In this document: piece by piece, positions 8,847-17,765 of the stretch
Position numbering within the stretch: position 1 is the stretch's first letter
Layout: each line of letters opens with the position of its first letter
Origin: Rugamonas aquatica
Lineage (GTDB): Bacteria; Pseudomonadota; Gammaproteobacteria; Burkholderiales; Burkholderiaceae_D
Reading direction: 5' to 3'
Length of the DNA: 64,000 nucleotides
Assembly: GCF_009380215.1 (NCBI RefSeq)
Contig: NZ_WHUG01000008.1
Coordinates: 62,001 to 126,000 of the forward strand
Notes under the pieces: generated by a model
Database searches by the model: none
What the model saw: the letters and a program-made list of their open reading frames with translations, nothing else
What the model was told of the DNA's origin: nothing
Program-made: the position numbers and the translations under genes

Positions 8847-10106
8847 ATGAAATCACGCCGCTATCCCGAACAAATCGCCTTGCTGCCGTATATCGGCAAA
8901 TGGACCTTCATCGCGGGTCTGATTGCGCTGCTGAGCGGCACCGCCTCCGCCTTCTTCCTGTTCTCCCTGGACCGCGCGACCGGCTGGCGCCAGGCGCACC
9001 CGTGGATCATCTGGCTGCTGCCGCTGGCCGGCTTCGCGGTCGGCTGGGTGTACCTGAAGCTGGGTAGCAGCGTCGAAGCGGGCAACAATCTGCTGATCGA
9101 CGAAATCCACGATCCCAAGAGCGTCGTCCCGCTGCGCATGGCGCCGCTGGTGTTGATCGGCACCGTGATCTCGCATTTGTTCGGCGCCTCGGTCGGCCGT
9201 GAAGGCACCGCCGTGCAGATGGGCGGCACCCTGGCCGACCAGCTCACCCACGTATTCCTCCTGCGCCACGCCGAGCGGCGCATCCTGCTCATGGCCGGCA
9301 TCAGCGCCGGTTTCGCCTCCGTGTTCGGCACGCCGCTGGCCGGCGCCATCTTCGGCCTGGAAGTGCTGGCCATCGGCCGCCTGCGTTACGACGCGATCTA
9401 TCCCTGCATGGTGGCCGCCATTGTCGCCGACCAGGTGGGCATGGCGTGGGGCGTGCACCACACTCACTACGCGATGAACGGCATCGCGGCGATCGGATTC
9501 TGGAGCTTGGCCGCCGTGCTGGTTGGCGGTATCGTGTTCGGCCTGACCGGCATGCTGTTCGCCAAAGCCACCCACACCGCATCGGCCTTCATGAAACGGC
9601 ACGTGGCGTATGCGCCGTTGCGTCCACTGATCGGTGGCGTGGTGGTGGCGCTGGCTGTGTGGCTGGTGGGGACGCGCTACATCGGCCTCGGTATTCCGGT
9701 GATCGTCGAAGCGTTCCAGCAGCCGCTGGCGCCGTGGGATTTTTTCGGCAAGTTCGCCTTCACCGTGGCCTCCCTGGGCAGCGGCTTCAAGGGCGGCGAG
9801 GTGACGCCGCTGTTCTACATCGGCGCGACGCTGGGCAACGCGCTGGCTCCGCTGCTGCATCTGCCGTTCCCCATGCTGGCGGGGCTGGGCTTCGTCGCCG
9901 TGTTCGCGGGCGCGGCCAACACGCCGTTGGCCTCGACCATCATGGCGATCGAATTATTCGGTCCACAGATCGGACCTTTTGCGGCGTTGGCCTGTGTGGT
10001 GGCTTATCTGTTCTCCGGCCACGCCGGCATCTACCGCGCGCAGAAGGTCGGCATGCTCAAGCACCGCCTGCCGCCGGTGGCGCGCGATCGCAAGCCGCCT
10101 GCATGA
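8847..10106 (+). CDS. ClC-family chloride channel/transporter
   Basis: The 419-residue polytopic membrane protein has the ClC selectivity motif GREGTAVQMGG (variant of GREGP), then GISAGFASVFGTPLAGAIFGLE and GFKGGEVTPLFYIGATLGN, both hallmark helices of the family. It is slightly shorter than E. coli ClcA and has no C-terminal CBS domains. It likely moves chloride, fluoride or another anion across the inner membrane. Start ATG 8847 gives the expected short cytoplasmic N-terminus. A terminator follows at 10128. Confidence 0.92.
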   Translation: MKSRRYPEQIALLPYIGKWTFIAGLIALLSGTASAFFLFSLDRATGWRQAHPWIIWLLPLAGFAVGWVYLKLGSSVEAGNNLLIDEIHDPKSVVPLRMAPLVLIGTVISHLFGASVGREGTAVQMGGTLADQLTHVFLLRHAERRILLMAGISAGFASVFGTPLAGAIFGLEVLAIGRLRYDAIYPCMVAAIVADQVGMAWGVHHTHYAMNGIAAIGFWSLAAVLVGGIVFGLTGMLFAKATHTASAFMKRHVAYAPLRPLIGGVVVALAVWLVGTRYIGLGIPVIVEAFQQPLAPWDFFGKFAFTVASLGSGFKGGEVTPLFYIGATLGNALAPLLHLPFPMLAGLGFVAVFAGAANTPLASTIMAIELFGPQIGPFAALACVVAYLFSGHAGIYRAQKVGMLKHRLPPVARDRKPPA

Positions 10107-10127
10107 CGTGACAAACCGCGCATTTTG

Positions 10128-10163
10128 AGGGGCACGCCGCGAGGTATAGTTGCCCCTTTTTTT
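10128..10163 (+). terminator. Rho-independent terminator after the ClC gene
   Basis: The stem AGGGGCA (10128-10134) pairs with TGCCCCT (10151-10157) across a 16-nt loop and is followed by a T-run to 10163. The T-run partly overlaps the leader of the next gene (start 10174). Confidence 0.65.
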
Positions 10164-10173
10164 GGAGCGGTGC

Positions 10174-10941
10174 ATGAGAAGAATACTGGCGGGCTTGATG
10201 GCAGCGGCGGCATGGTCGGCGCAGGCGCAGATAGCGATACCCACGATCACACCGACACCGCCAGGACCTGCGCCGCAATCGCTGGTGTTGTCCAATACCG
10301 CGCCGCCGCCGTTCCAGGTGCGGCGCCGCATATTCAACGCTGTGGTGCAGGGCTTCTCGCGCAATGATGCAGCGGCGCGGCCGGCACTCGATAAAATTCT
10401 GGCCGATTTTCAAAGCACGCCGTTCCGCTACACACCGCTGGAATCGCTGGAGATACTTGGCGCCGTTTATTTGCCAGCGCAGGGTGCGGAACAAATCCTT
10501 CCCATGATCGCCGCCGAGCAGGTGCTGGGCTGGTATGACGCGCTGCGCTATGCATCCGAATCGGGGCGCGTTGAGATCATCAACAATGAGGGCTTCTTCA
10601 AGATGCCGCTGGTGGTGGCCGGTCCGCCGGCCAGCGCCAAGGCGGTCAAGTATCTGGAAGAGCATCCGGCCGAGGTCCGGCAGGCGCTGGCCCGCGCATT
10701 TGCAGTGGCGGACCAGTTCCGTGAAACGCAAAACTACGACCGCCATTGGCCCGCCTACTATGGCCTTGAGCGCACGACCTGCCTTCAGGACCACAGCCGG
10801 TGCGCGCCGCTGCCGCAACTCGATAGTGCAAAATGGGACCAGGCCTGGGCCGAGGCCAGGCACCGCGTGGCTGCCTACTATCAGCTCGACAAACCGGTAG
10901 CTGCGGCGCCTACGGCTGCTCGTCCCGCGCCAAATCGGTAG
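10174..10941 (+). CDS. Exported protein of unknown function
   Basis: The 255-residue product has a signal peptide (MRRILAGLMAAAAWSAQAQ). The mature part is soluble, Ala/Pro-rich at both ends, with an aromatic-rich core (YDRHWPAYYGLE) and two Cys in TTCLQDHSRCAP that could form a disulfide. Start 10174 is selected because GGAGCGGTGC precedes it and it begins the signal peptide; a TTG at 10150 adds an implausible N-terminus. The 3' end overlaps the convergent mechanosensitive-channel gene by 32 bp. No family is recognised. Confidence 0.75.
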   Translation: MRRILAGLMAAAAWSAQAQIAIPTITPTPPGPAPQSLVLSNTAPPPFQVRRRIFNAVVQGFSRNDAAARPALDKILADFQSTPFRYTPLESLEILGAVYLPAQGAEQILPMIAAEQVLGWYDALRYASESGRVEIINNEGFFKMPLVVAGPPASAKAVKYLEEHPAEVRQALARAFAVADQFRETQNYDRHWPAYYGLERTTCLQDHSRCAPLPQLDSAKWDQAWAEARHRVAAYYQLDKPVAAAPTAARPAPNR

Positions 10942-12556
10942 GCGCGACGGCCGGCGCCGGATGCCATTGCTCTTTCGGGATCACATGCGGCGCGGCCGGC
11001 TCCTGCGTGAAGTGCGGCGACGTGATCTGCACACCGAACTCATTGAACACATCGACGATGTGCTGATGCAGCTGGTTCAGCACCTCCGCGCGGCGGCGCG
11101 GCGTCTCCACGGTGGCATAGGCCACCAGACGGTATTCGACGTAGAAATCCGATAGCCCGATCTGCATCACGTAAGGCTTGGGCGTGGCGGCGATGTCCTC
11201 GGTACGCGTGGCGGCCAGCTCCAGCATCGCGTGCACCTGGCGCCATGGCGTGTCGTAGCCGATGGTGACGGTGGTGTCGAGCACATAGCCGGTGCCGGCG
11301 TGGGCGCGTGAATAGTTCTTGGTGGTGTTGGACAGCACCCAGGCATTGGGCATGGTGATCTCCTCACCGAGGCCGGTGCGCAGGCGGGTTTCGAACATGC
11401 CCAGTTCGACCACCGTGCCTTCCGATTCGCCGATGCGTACGTATTCGCCTTTGCGCAGGGAGCGTGCGTACATCAGTATCAAACCGCTGGCGCCTTGGCC
11501 GACTATGCTCGACGCGCCGATCGACACCATCAGGCCCACCAGCACGGACACGCCCTGGAACGCCGCTGTGTGCGCGCCGGGCAGGTAAGGGTAGGCCATC
11601 GCCAGCGCGAACAGCCAGACCACGACGTTGAAGATGCGGCGCGTGGGCGTGGCGGTATCGCGGTCCAGCCAGGCGATTTGCAGTTCGCCGCTTTCCACGC
11701 GCTGGAAGACCGAGCCTGCCGTCAGCATCACCAGCCGCGCGATGGCGGCGATGACGCCCACCAGCACCAGGCCGGGCAGCGCTTCGATGACGCCTTGGGC
11801 GACGCCGGTGACGACGTCGATCAGGTAGTCCTGCAGGCGCTCGCCCCAGCTGCGCGAGTAGGGAATTTTGCCGAGTACGAAGGCCAGCCACAGATAGGTC
11901 GCCATCAGGCGCAGACCCCAGATCAGCAGGTTGACCAGTTGGCGCATGAAGGCCACGTAATGTTCGGCGTCGAGTACGCGCACGTTTTTCAGTTTGACCT
12001 GGCCGAGGCGGCGGCTGATGGCCTGCGTGGAGCGCTTGCCCACCCAGCGGTGCATCAGGCGCAGGCCGTGCAGAATCAGGCCGTATGCCAAGGTGGCCGC
12101 CGCGCACAGCGCCGCCGCGATCAGCAGATAGCGCGGGCTGGCCTGTTCGCGGCGCTCCAGCAAAGCCTTGCCGAGCGTCGCGGCGCTTTCGTTGGCGACG
12201 CTGTCGGTGGTATCGCCGGCCAGCGGGTTGATGTCGGCCGGCGTGACGAGGAACAGCAGGACGCCGTCCAACATCACCTGCGTGCCTTCGCTGATCGGAT
12301 GCACGCCCGGTTGCTGTGCGCCGTTGCGGGCCAGTGCTGCTTCCAGGCGTTTGTGCGCGCCGCCGGCGCGGTCTTCGGGCGGATAGCCGGCTAGCGCGGA
12401 GCGGAACACGAAGATGGTGCGGTTGGCGAAGACCAGCTTGGCCGCAGTGGGCGCGGCGGATTGCGGGGCGGGGAGGGTGGTGGTGTCGGCGGCGGATGCG
12501 AGGCCGCTGAACAATATCAAGAGCATCGCGAAGAGCAGGCGGCGCAGAACGGACAT
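10910..12556 (-). CDS. MscS-family mechanosensitive ion channel
   Basis: The 548-residue product has a signal peptide (MSVLRRLLFAMLLILFSGLASAA), a periplasmic domain of about 120 residues, four or five membrane segments, then the MscS core. The pore-lining helix region reads GVSVLVGLMVSIGASSIVGQGASGL, followed by RKGEYVRIGESEGTV and a beta-rich cytoplasmic domain. This is the longer, multi-segment type of MscS relative. It should open under membrane tension during osmotic downshock. It is monocistronic, with start ATG 12556. Confidence 0.9.
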   Translation of the reverse strand: MSVLRRLLFAMLLILFSGLASAADTTTLPAPQSAAPTAAKLVFANRTIFVFRSALAGYPPEDRAGGAHKRLEAALARNGAQQPGVHPISEGTQVMLDGVLLFLVTPADINPLAGDTTDSVANESAATLGKALLERREQASPRYLLIAAALCAAATLAYGLILHGLRLMHRWVGKRSTQAISRRLGQVKLKNVRVLDAEHYVAFMRQLVNLLIWGLRLMATYLWLAFVLGKIPYSRSWGERLQDYLIDVVTGVAQGVIEALPGLVLVGVIAAIARLVMLTAGSVFQRVESGELQIAWLDRDTATPTRRIFNVVVWLFALAMAYPYLPGAHTAAFQGVSVLVGLMVSIGASSIVGQGASGLILMYARSLRKGEYVRIGESEGTVVELGMFETRLRTGLGEEITMPNAWVLSNTTKNYSRAHAGTGYVLDTTVTIGYDTPWRQVHAMLELAATRTEDIAATPKPYVMQIGLSDFYVEYRLVAYATVETPRRRAEVLNQLHQHIVDVFNEFGVQITSPHFTQEPAAPHVIPKEQWHPAPAVAPTDLARDEQP

Positions 12557-12662
12557 GGCTTTCCTTGTGGCGTAGATATTAGCAATGATGCCATGTTATC
12601 GGATTCGACAGTTGCCGGTATGGCAGTTATGAACGGTTCGTGGCATAATCACGGGCTCTGTC

Positions 12663-12747
12663 GCTCCGATGGTGAAATTGGTAGACACTGGAGACTTAAA
12701 ATCTCCCGCCGCAAGGCGTGCCGGTTCGATTCCGGCTCGGAGCACCA
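12663..12747 (+). tRNA. tRNA-Leu (anticodon UAA)
   Basis: The acceptor stem GCTCCGA (12663-12669) pairs with TCGGAGC (12737-12743). The anticodon loop in GAGACTTAAAATCTC presents TAA, there is a long type-II variable arm (CGCCGCAAGGCG region), the T-arm is CCGGTTCGATTCCGG, and CCA is encoded at 12745-12747. The 85-nt length fits Leu. The 3' end is the target of the adjacent integrase: its last part (12725-12740) recurs at 27491-27506. Confidence 0.95.
12725..12740 (+). repeat. Left attachment repeat (attL) in the tRNA 3' end
   Basis: TTCGATTCCGGCTCGG is identical to 27491-27506. It lies in the T-loop/acceptor of tRNA-Leu, the usual crossover zone of this integrase class. Beyond the identical core the two flanks still resemble each other (CACCATTACCTC versus CTCCATTCCTC). 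Confidence 0.75.
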
Positions 12748-12866
12748 TTACCTCATCCGCAGACGTCCGCGCGCGTCACGGTTTTTCTCCTTCTCATAGG
12801 AGAAATCTCAAATCTGAGTCCACCAAAAGCTGCTGAGGTCTGTTGACAGCTCGCGGTTTTGGAGGC

Positions 12867-12903
12867 ATTTTAGGGGGCAGTTTTTGGGATGCCCCCTTAA
12901 AAT
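12867..12903 (+). promoter_or_regulatory. Inverted repeat just upstream of the integrase
   Basis: ATTTTAGGGGGCA (12867-12879) faces TGCCCCCTTAAAAT (12890-12903), a near-perfect arm pair with a 10-nt centre, ending 9 bp before the integrase ATG. A further GCCCCC copy follows at 12904-12909. It may be an integrase binding or autoregulatory site, or a hairpin limiting translation, since no Shine-Dalgarno sequence is visible. The role is inferred from position only. Confidence 0.5.
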
Positions 12904-12912
12904 GCCCCCATA

Positions 12913-14139
12913 ATGCCGATCCCCGTCGTACCGTTGAGCGATACCCAGATCCGGAAAGCCAAGCCCCGGGAGCGGACTTACAAGCTCTTCGATGGTGGCG
13001 GGCTCTACCTTGAAGTCATCCCCTCCGGTTCCAAATTGTGGCGCATGAAGTTTCGTCAGGCGTCGGGCAAGGAAAGCCGGCTCTCGTTCGGACCATATCC
13101 GGAAGTGTCGCTTAGTGAGGCGCGTGCTCGCCGCGACGAGGCGCGCGCACTTCAACGGAGTGGCAAAGATCCAGCGCAAGCGCGTCGCAGCGCCAAGGCC
13201 GTGCGACAGATGGCGGCGTCCAACACTTTCGAGGTGGTGGCCCTTCTGTGGCTCGAAAAGACCAAGGCCGAACGAGCCGAGGGCACACGGCGAAAAATCT
13301 TCAACTGGCTGCGCAAGGATATCTTCCCTGTCATCGGCGCGATGCCGATCGCGGAGATCCGGCCACGCCAGGTTCTCGCCGCGCTGAGGCACATCGAGGA
13401 TCGCGGCGCGTTGGAGACGGCCCATAACGTCAAGCGCGCGGTGGGGCAGGTCTTTCGCTTTGCCGTGGCCTGTGAGCTCGCAGAGCGCGATGTAACGCGC
13501 GATCTGGGCGACGCCTTGGCGTCCGTGCCAGAGGGGCATTACGCGGCCATCACGGAGCCTGAAAAGGTCGGCGCACTGTTGCGAGCCATCTACGGATACG
13601 AAGGGCATCCATACACCATGGCTGCGCTGAAGATCTCACCGATGCTATTCCAGCGCCCTGGCATGATCCGCGCGATGGAGTGGTCGGAGCTCGATCTTGT
13701 TAAAGGCGAGTGGCGCGTACCTGGCGTCAAGATGAAAATGGAGAATGACCATATCGTGCCGCTTCCTAAGCAGGCGGTCGACATACTGCGACAGATGCAT
13801 CGATTGAGCGGGGAGGGCAGGTATGTGTTCCCAGGTATGCGCACTCATGACCGCTGTATGAGCGAGAACACCATCAACGCCGCCTTGCGCAGTATGGGCT
13901 ACAGCAAAGAGGTGATGACAGCACACGGCTTCCGCGCGATGGCGCGTACGATCATGGACGAAGTTCTTGGCGAGCGCGTTGACCTGATCGAGCACCAGCT
14001 AGCGCATCGCGTCAAAGACCCGAATGGCCGTGCCTACAACCGGACCGCTCATTTGCCGGCACGACGAGAGATGATGCAGCGCTGGGCCGACTATCTTGAC
14101 GGACTGCGCGCAATGCAAAATAGCCTCGACTACAAATAA
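12913..14139 (+). CDS. Tyrosine recombinase, P4-type integrase with DUF4102 N-terminal domain
   Basis: The 408-residue product has the N-terminal DUF4102 arm-binding domain (LSDTQIRKAKP, KLFDGGGLYLEV), a SAM-like core-binding domain at about 105-190, and a catalytic domain. Catalytic residues can be placed: Arg248 (QRPGMIR), His338 and Arg341 (HGFR), His365 (EHQLAH) and nucleophile Tyr375 (RAYNRT). The set is complete, so the enzyme should be active. It lies 165 bp downstream of tRNA-Leu in the same direction, the standard arrangement for tRNA-targeting islands. No ribosome site is visible before ATG 12913; a hairpin occupies that place. Confidence 0.93.
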   Translation: MPIPVVPLSDTQIRKAKPRERTYKLFDGGGLYLEVIPSGSKLWRMKFRQASGKESRLSFGPYPEVSLSEARARRDEARALQRSGKDPAQARRSAKAVRQMAASNTFEVVALLWLEKTKAERAEGTRRKIFNWLRKDIFPVIGAMPIAEIRPRQVLAALRHIEDRGALETAHNVKRAVGQVFRFAVACELAERDVTRDLGDALASVPEGHYAAITEPEKVGALLRAIYGYEGHPYTMAALKISPMLFQRPGMIRAMEWSELDLVKGEWRVPGVKMKMENDHIVPLPKQAVDILRQMHRLSGEGRYVFPGMRTHDRCMSENTINAALRSMGYSKEVMTAHGFRAMARTIMDEVLGERVDLIEHQLAHRVKDPNGRAYNRTAHLPARREMMQRWADYLDGLRAMQNSLDYK

Positions 14140-14466
14140 TCGAAGATAGTTTTATCTAAGTGATGCCGCCACGAGCCGGATGGCGCACAATATGTTTTTC
14201 GTCGCGAAGGATCGCCCTTCGCGCATCTTGGCATCGCGCCAGGCGTAGCGCTCGTCACGCGCCCTTAGTCCCCACATTCGTTTTTAGATTGGCTTCGCCT
14301 TTGAGCGAACCTGCGATCAGCCTGGATTGGCTGCATCCTTATTGCGCATCCTTCCCCAGAGGGCGATGCGCGTCACATCGTGCGCATTCACGCACCGTCC
14401 CCACCGCACGCGGCGATCTGCCGCCGCGTGCATGTCGAAGCGCCGCCCTAGTCCGCGGCGCAAACC

Positions 14467-14506
14467 GCGCGTCGTTACTGGCGGCCTGCTGCCAGTGACG
14501 ACGCGC
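14467..14506. repeat. 16-bp stem inverted repeat
   Basis: GCGCGTCGTTACTGGC (14467-14482) pairs with GCCAGTGACGACGCGC (14491-14506), with one G-T wobble and an 8-nt loop GGCCTGCT. There is no T-run on either strand, so it is not a typical terminator. It would be very stable as RNA or as extruded DNA. Confidence 0.7.
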
Positions 14507-14860
14507 TAGCAACCAAGCGCTATATGGGCTCCGCCGCTGTTTTCTCAGTGACGGCGGCCAGTGACAGCGGATCTACCGCTATCAGCGCAGCAGAACGCTG
14601 CTTGCCACCTTGCCCCTCGTGGGCCGACAACGTGTGCGAAGCACACCCCATGGACCCTGGGTAACTGGTCCCACCGCGATCAGGCTTCTACAAGGAGCGG
14701 ATCGCGGCGCCATACGCGCATGCGGCGCGGGCAAGCAGTGAATAGACCGCATACACGGGAGTGGTGTCCCGGGGCCTTTACAAACCGTCCTTGCTGCGGC
14801 AAGCACGGTGGCCAGAAACACTTACCAGCTTTGATTACACCATGCCTGTATGACCCAGCA

Positions 14861-14916
14861 CTGCAGTTTATCGCAGCGAACCGCAGTTCATCGGAGCGAA
14901 CTGCAGTTCATCGCAA
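14861..14916 (+). repeat. 20-bp tandem direct repeat, about 2.8 copies
   Basis: Units begin at 14861, 14881 and 14901: CTGCAGTTTATCGCAGCGAA, CCGCAGTTCATCGGAGCGAA, then a partial CTGCAGTTCATCGCA. Units are contiguous without spacers, so this is not CRISPR. It lies 107 bp before the M20 gene. It may be iteron-like protein binding sites. Confidence 0.75.
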
Positions 14917-15022
14917 TTGGGGTGTCACGTGAATGGACGATGTGACACACTCGATTCGCCAGTTGCACTTCTTCGCTATTCCCGTTCAGGCGACATTTCA
15001 GGAATGACGTTCGAGGTCATAG

Positions 15023-16360
15023 ATGCAATTTCATCCCACCACCATGAAGCCCAAAACCATGAAGCGACTTTTAATAATTCTCTCAAGTGTCTTCGGACTG
15101 CTACTTGGCGGATGCCAATATAACCCAAGCCAGCGCACTGCTCCGGATGCGATTCATTTGCAGACTGATGGCCTTTTCGAGAAGCTTGTCGCCGTCAGGC
15201 GAGATCTCCACCAGCACCCTGAACTGGCCGGCTATGAGTCTCGAACTTCAGCGACAATAAGCGCGCACTTGCGTGAAATGGGGCTTGAAGTTCAGACTGG
15301 TCAGTACGGCCACAGTGTTATCGGCATACTACGAGGCGGGCACCCGGGAAAGACGGTTGCATGGCGAGCCGAGCTTGATGCGCTTCCTGGCGAGTTCCGT
15401 GATCCCGCACTCTTTAGGTCGCAGAATCCCGGTGTTCATCACGCCTGCGGGCACGATATCCACATTGCAATTGCCTTAGGAATCGCCGAGGTCCTTGCGA
15501 AGCAGCGAGAGTTCTTGCATGGAACGGTTGTCTTCGTGTTTCAGGCGGAAGAGGAGACCTTCAAAGGCGCCAAGGGCCTGATCGACCGGGGCGTTTTTTC
15601 GTCCATCACCCCGGATGAGATCTACGGCGTGCACGTGACGGCATTGCCCGTTGGGCAGATTGTGGTCAAGGCGAATGAAATGTTCGCATATCAGCGGCGA
15701 GTCAGCATCAGGCTGAAAAACGAATTGTCGGGAGCGGATATAGTGCAGTTGACGAACAATGTGAACAGTGATCTGTCTCGGAGCCGGACTGGTGCGAAGC
15801 CTTGGGAGATTCAGAATATTGACGATCCTGTGATCGGTTTGACGTCCCCGAATACTGCGTTTCAGGACTACCTGATCATGGATGCGACCTTTGATACTCG
15901 CACAGAAAACGAAGAGCTTGTTCTTAACTTCTATATATATGAAACAAACGCATCCAAGCTGGATGGCATCATTTCTCGCGTCCAGCGCGTGATTGATGCC
16001 AGCGGTCACAAGAGCGAATTGATCTCCGTGTCGTATGTACAAGAGAATCCCACTGTGCTCAATAACGCCTCACTGACTCGCTCTGCCATCCGCATACTGC
16101 AGCGAAGCCGCGGAGTTGACGCGGTCAGGCCAGCTTTTGGGCAGGCACCGTTCTTCAATGATGATTTCGCCTACTTTCAACAGAAAATTCCGGGTGTGTA
16201 CTTTTTCCTCGGTGGATCAAATGCCGAGAAAGGTTTCGTTGCAATGAACCACGCGCCGGATTTTCAAGTAGATGAAGAAAGCATCCGAGTCGGAGTAAGC
16301 GGCTTCTCGTCCTTGATCATTGCGCGGCTAGGAACGCCTGACCAGGCTGGGCGAGACTAG
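15023..16360 (+). CDS. M20-family amidohydrolase, predicted lipoprotein
   Basis: The 445-residue product has a lipoprotein signal (KRLLIILSSVFGLLLGGC, Cys at residue 31 with this start). It then matches the M20D group (IAA-amino-acid/hippurate hydrolases): LVAVRRDLHQHPELAGYES, the metal-binding HHACGHDIH, the catalytic QAEEETFKGAKGLI, YGVHV and a C-terminal MNHAPDFQVDE. It should hydrolyse an N-acyl amino acid or related amide at the periplasmic face. Start 15023 follows GAGGTCATAG; starts at 15044 or 15059 also keep the lipobox. It is the first cargo gene of the island, less AT-rich than those after it. Confidence 0.82.
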   Translation: MQFHPTTMKPKTMKRLLIILSSVFGLLLGGCQYNPSQRTAPDAIHLQTDGLFEKLVAVRRDLHQHPELAGYESRTSATISAHLREMGLEVQTGQYGHSVIGILRGGHPGKTVAWRAELDALPGEFRDPALFRSQNPGVHHACGHDIHIAIALGIAEVLAKQREFLHGTVVFVFQAEEETFKGAKGLIDRGVFSSITPDEIYGVHVTALPVGQIVVKANEMFAYQRRVSIRLKNELSGADIVQLTNNVNSDLSRSRTGAKPWEIQNIDDPVIGLTSPNTAFQDYLIMDATFDTRTENEELVLNFYIYETNASKLDGIISRVQRVIDASGHKSELISVSYVQENPTVLNNASLTRSAIRILQRSRGVDAVRPAFGQAPFFNDDFAYFQQKIPGVYFFLGGSNAEKGFVAMNHAPDFQVDEESIRVGVSGFSSLIIARLGTPDQAGRD

Positions 16361-16734
16361 GGCGGGCTACGCGCAGCGTGCGTGGTCGCTTTGTGGCGGT
16401 CAGATCGACTGGCGCCACGTCTGCATCGGGGGGCGACTTCTGCCCCATCGTGACAAACCGTGAACTTTGCACGCGAGCAAGATGCTATCTTCACCATCTT
16501 CGGCCGCGTTCGGCCAAAAACGGACTCTCACAGCGACAGGGGGAAGTCTGACAATCGGACACTGACATCACCACAGTCCTCCATCATTGTCGAGTTTGTG
16601 TACGAATGTCAGACTTGATCCTGGCGCCTTTGTGGCCTTGGTGTCTTTGACTATGGCGTCTTATATCGCACTCAACGGTGCTATGTCCAACGTGGTGGCG
16701 CTAACGCGATCGGTTAATTATTATTAGGATTTAA
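16361..16734 (+). other. Intergenic region opening the small-gene array
   Basis: This 374-bp region has no supported gene. It holds the first copy of the array element (CGGCCAAAAACGGAC, 16511-16525) and a perfect 10-bp inverted repeat AAGTCTGACA (16544-16553) / TGTCAGACTT (16607-16616) with a 53-nt spacer. A short frame ending at 16728 codes for at most 24 residues from an ATG and is not supported. Confidence 0.55.
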
Positions 16735-17154
16735 ATGAAACGCGAAGGATTGGTTGCGGCACCATTGTTGGGATGCATGGGTATTGGTATTGCCGCCATC
16801 GAAGTCATCGATCTGGTGCCGAACTCTCGCGAAACTAAAATTTTCAGTCGGAGTATGTTCGTTGGGGCCTTTCTTGTTGTGGTGCTGTTCCTCTACATTT
16901 CTTACGCCAAGCGTTCTCGATCCGTTGATCACGGGTGCCAGGTTGAGGGTGAAACGAAGCGAGTGGGCCGCTGGAGTGCGTTTGGTGCTGCGTTTAGCGG
17001 GGTGATTACCATCACCTTCACCGCATTAACTGGCGTATCATCCGCAGCCTTTATAACTGCATTGGGTGGTGTAATTAGCGGGTTCATGATTTCACTGTCA
17101 TTGGCTGTGGTCTGCAAGTATCTGTCGGAAAAATTCAATTCAAGCGGTAGCTGA
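16735..17154 (+). CDS. Small membrane protein of unknown function
   Basis: The 139-residue product has about four hydrophobic segments (residues 7-26, 40-57, 80-100 and 104-126), separated by a charged loop (KRSRSVDHGCQVEGETKR). It ends in a short polar tail. Start ATG 16735 follows AGGATTTAA. It is the first gene of the array of small genes; an array element lies in its upstream gap and another just after it. No family is recognised. Confidence 0.65.
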   Translation: MKREGLVAAPLLGCMGIGIAAIEVIDLVPNSRETKIFSRSMFVGAFLVVVLFLYISYAKRSRSVDHGCQVEGETKRVGRWSAFGAAFSGVITITFTALTGVSSAAFITALGGVISGFMISLSLAVVCKYLSEKFNSSGS

Positions 17155-17204
17155 GGCGACTTGCGGCTGCGGACCTTCCATCGAATATTTGAGAATTGCT
17201 ACGG

Positions 17205-17657
17205 ATGATTTTATTTTTGGACTTTGATGGCGTACTCCACCCTTTTCCGATGGGGCCGACTGACAGCCATCTGTCGGCAACATCGGCACTGTGGAAGGTC
17301 TTAGACACAATCCCAGATGCGTCCGTAGTCATCACATCTACGTGGCGCGAACGATATTCTTTCGCGGAATTGGTTGGACTACTGATGGCTCGCGGCGGCG
17401 AGCGTTTCGCCTCGCGTTTTATCGGCGTTACGCCCATCATGGAAAGCGCTACCGATTACGTACCAGGCATTCGCCAACGTGAGATTGAATCGTGGCTGAT
17501 GGATAATGCAGTCGAACAAGAACCTTATATAATTTTGGACGACATTGAAGAGTATTTCGATTCGACCTGCAAAAATTTGTACCTTGTTGATGGCGTGACA
17601 GGCCTTACGGACGATGATGTTGATGCGATTGCACTCTGGTTCAAAACGGTTGTGTGA
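17205..17657 (+). CDS. HAD-like hydrolase domain protein
   Basis: The 150-residue product begins MILFLDFDGVLHPF, giving the DxD nucleophile motif of the HAD superfamily (Asp6, Asp8). ITSTWRE follows (motif II region, Thr/Ser), and ILDDIEEYF provides the acidic pair of motif IV. This resembles the stand-alone HAD domain of the 'Swiss army knife RNA repair-like' group, where homologues are of similar size; the substrate is unknown. ATG 17205 is used because a TTG nine bases earlier adds only three residues. It is flanked by array elements at 17161 and 17711. Confidence 0.75.
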   Translation: MILFLDFDGVLHPFPMGPTDSHLSATSALWKVLDTIPDASVVITSTWRERYSFAELVGLLMARGGERFASRFIGVTPIMESATDYVPGIRQREIESWLMDNAVEQEPYIILDDIEEYFDSTCKNLYLVDGVTGLTDDDVDAIALWFKTVV

Positions 17658-17765
17658 GGTGAGCGTAGCAGTTCTCGATGTTGCCTCTGGCCTCCAGGAA
17701 CGAGGGTGTTCGGCCAAGAGCGGTCGGTCGGACGCCTCTAAAACTTAATGCGAAAGCAAGGCCTA

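Larger units (their letters stand above)
14140..15022 (+). other. Gene-poor stretch behind the integrase
   Basis: This 883-bp stretch has no convincing gene: open frames are Arg/Cys-rich, lack ribosome sites and look random. It holds a strong hairpin at 14467-14506 and a 20-bp tandem repeat at 14861-14916 (listed separately). Several further partial palindromes built on CAGTGACGGCGGCCAGTGACAG lie at about 14547-14570. It could be recombination-related or a non-coding RNA region. Confidence 0.5.

Noticed and set aside
14160..14498. A 112-codon open frame behind the integrase
   Set aside because: Its translation is rich in Arg, Ser, Cys and Trp, it has no ribosome site, and it overlaps hairpin sequence.
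14861..14916. Possible CRISPR array
   Set aside because: The 20-bp units are contiguous with no spacers, number under three, and no cas gene is present.
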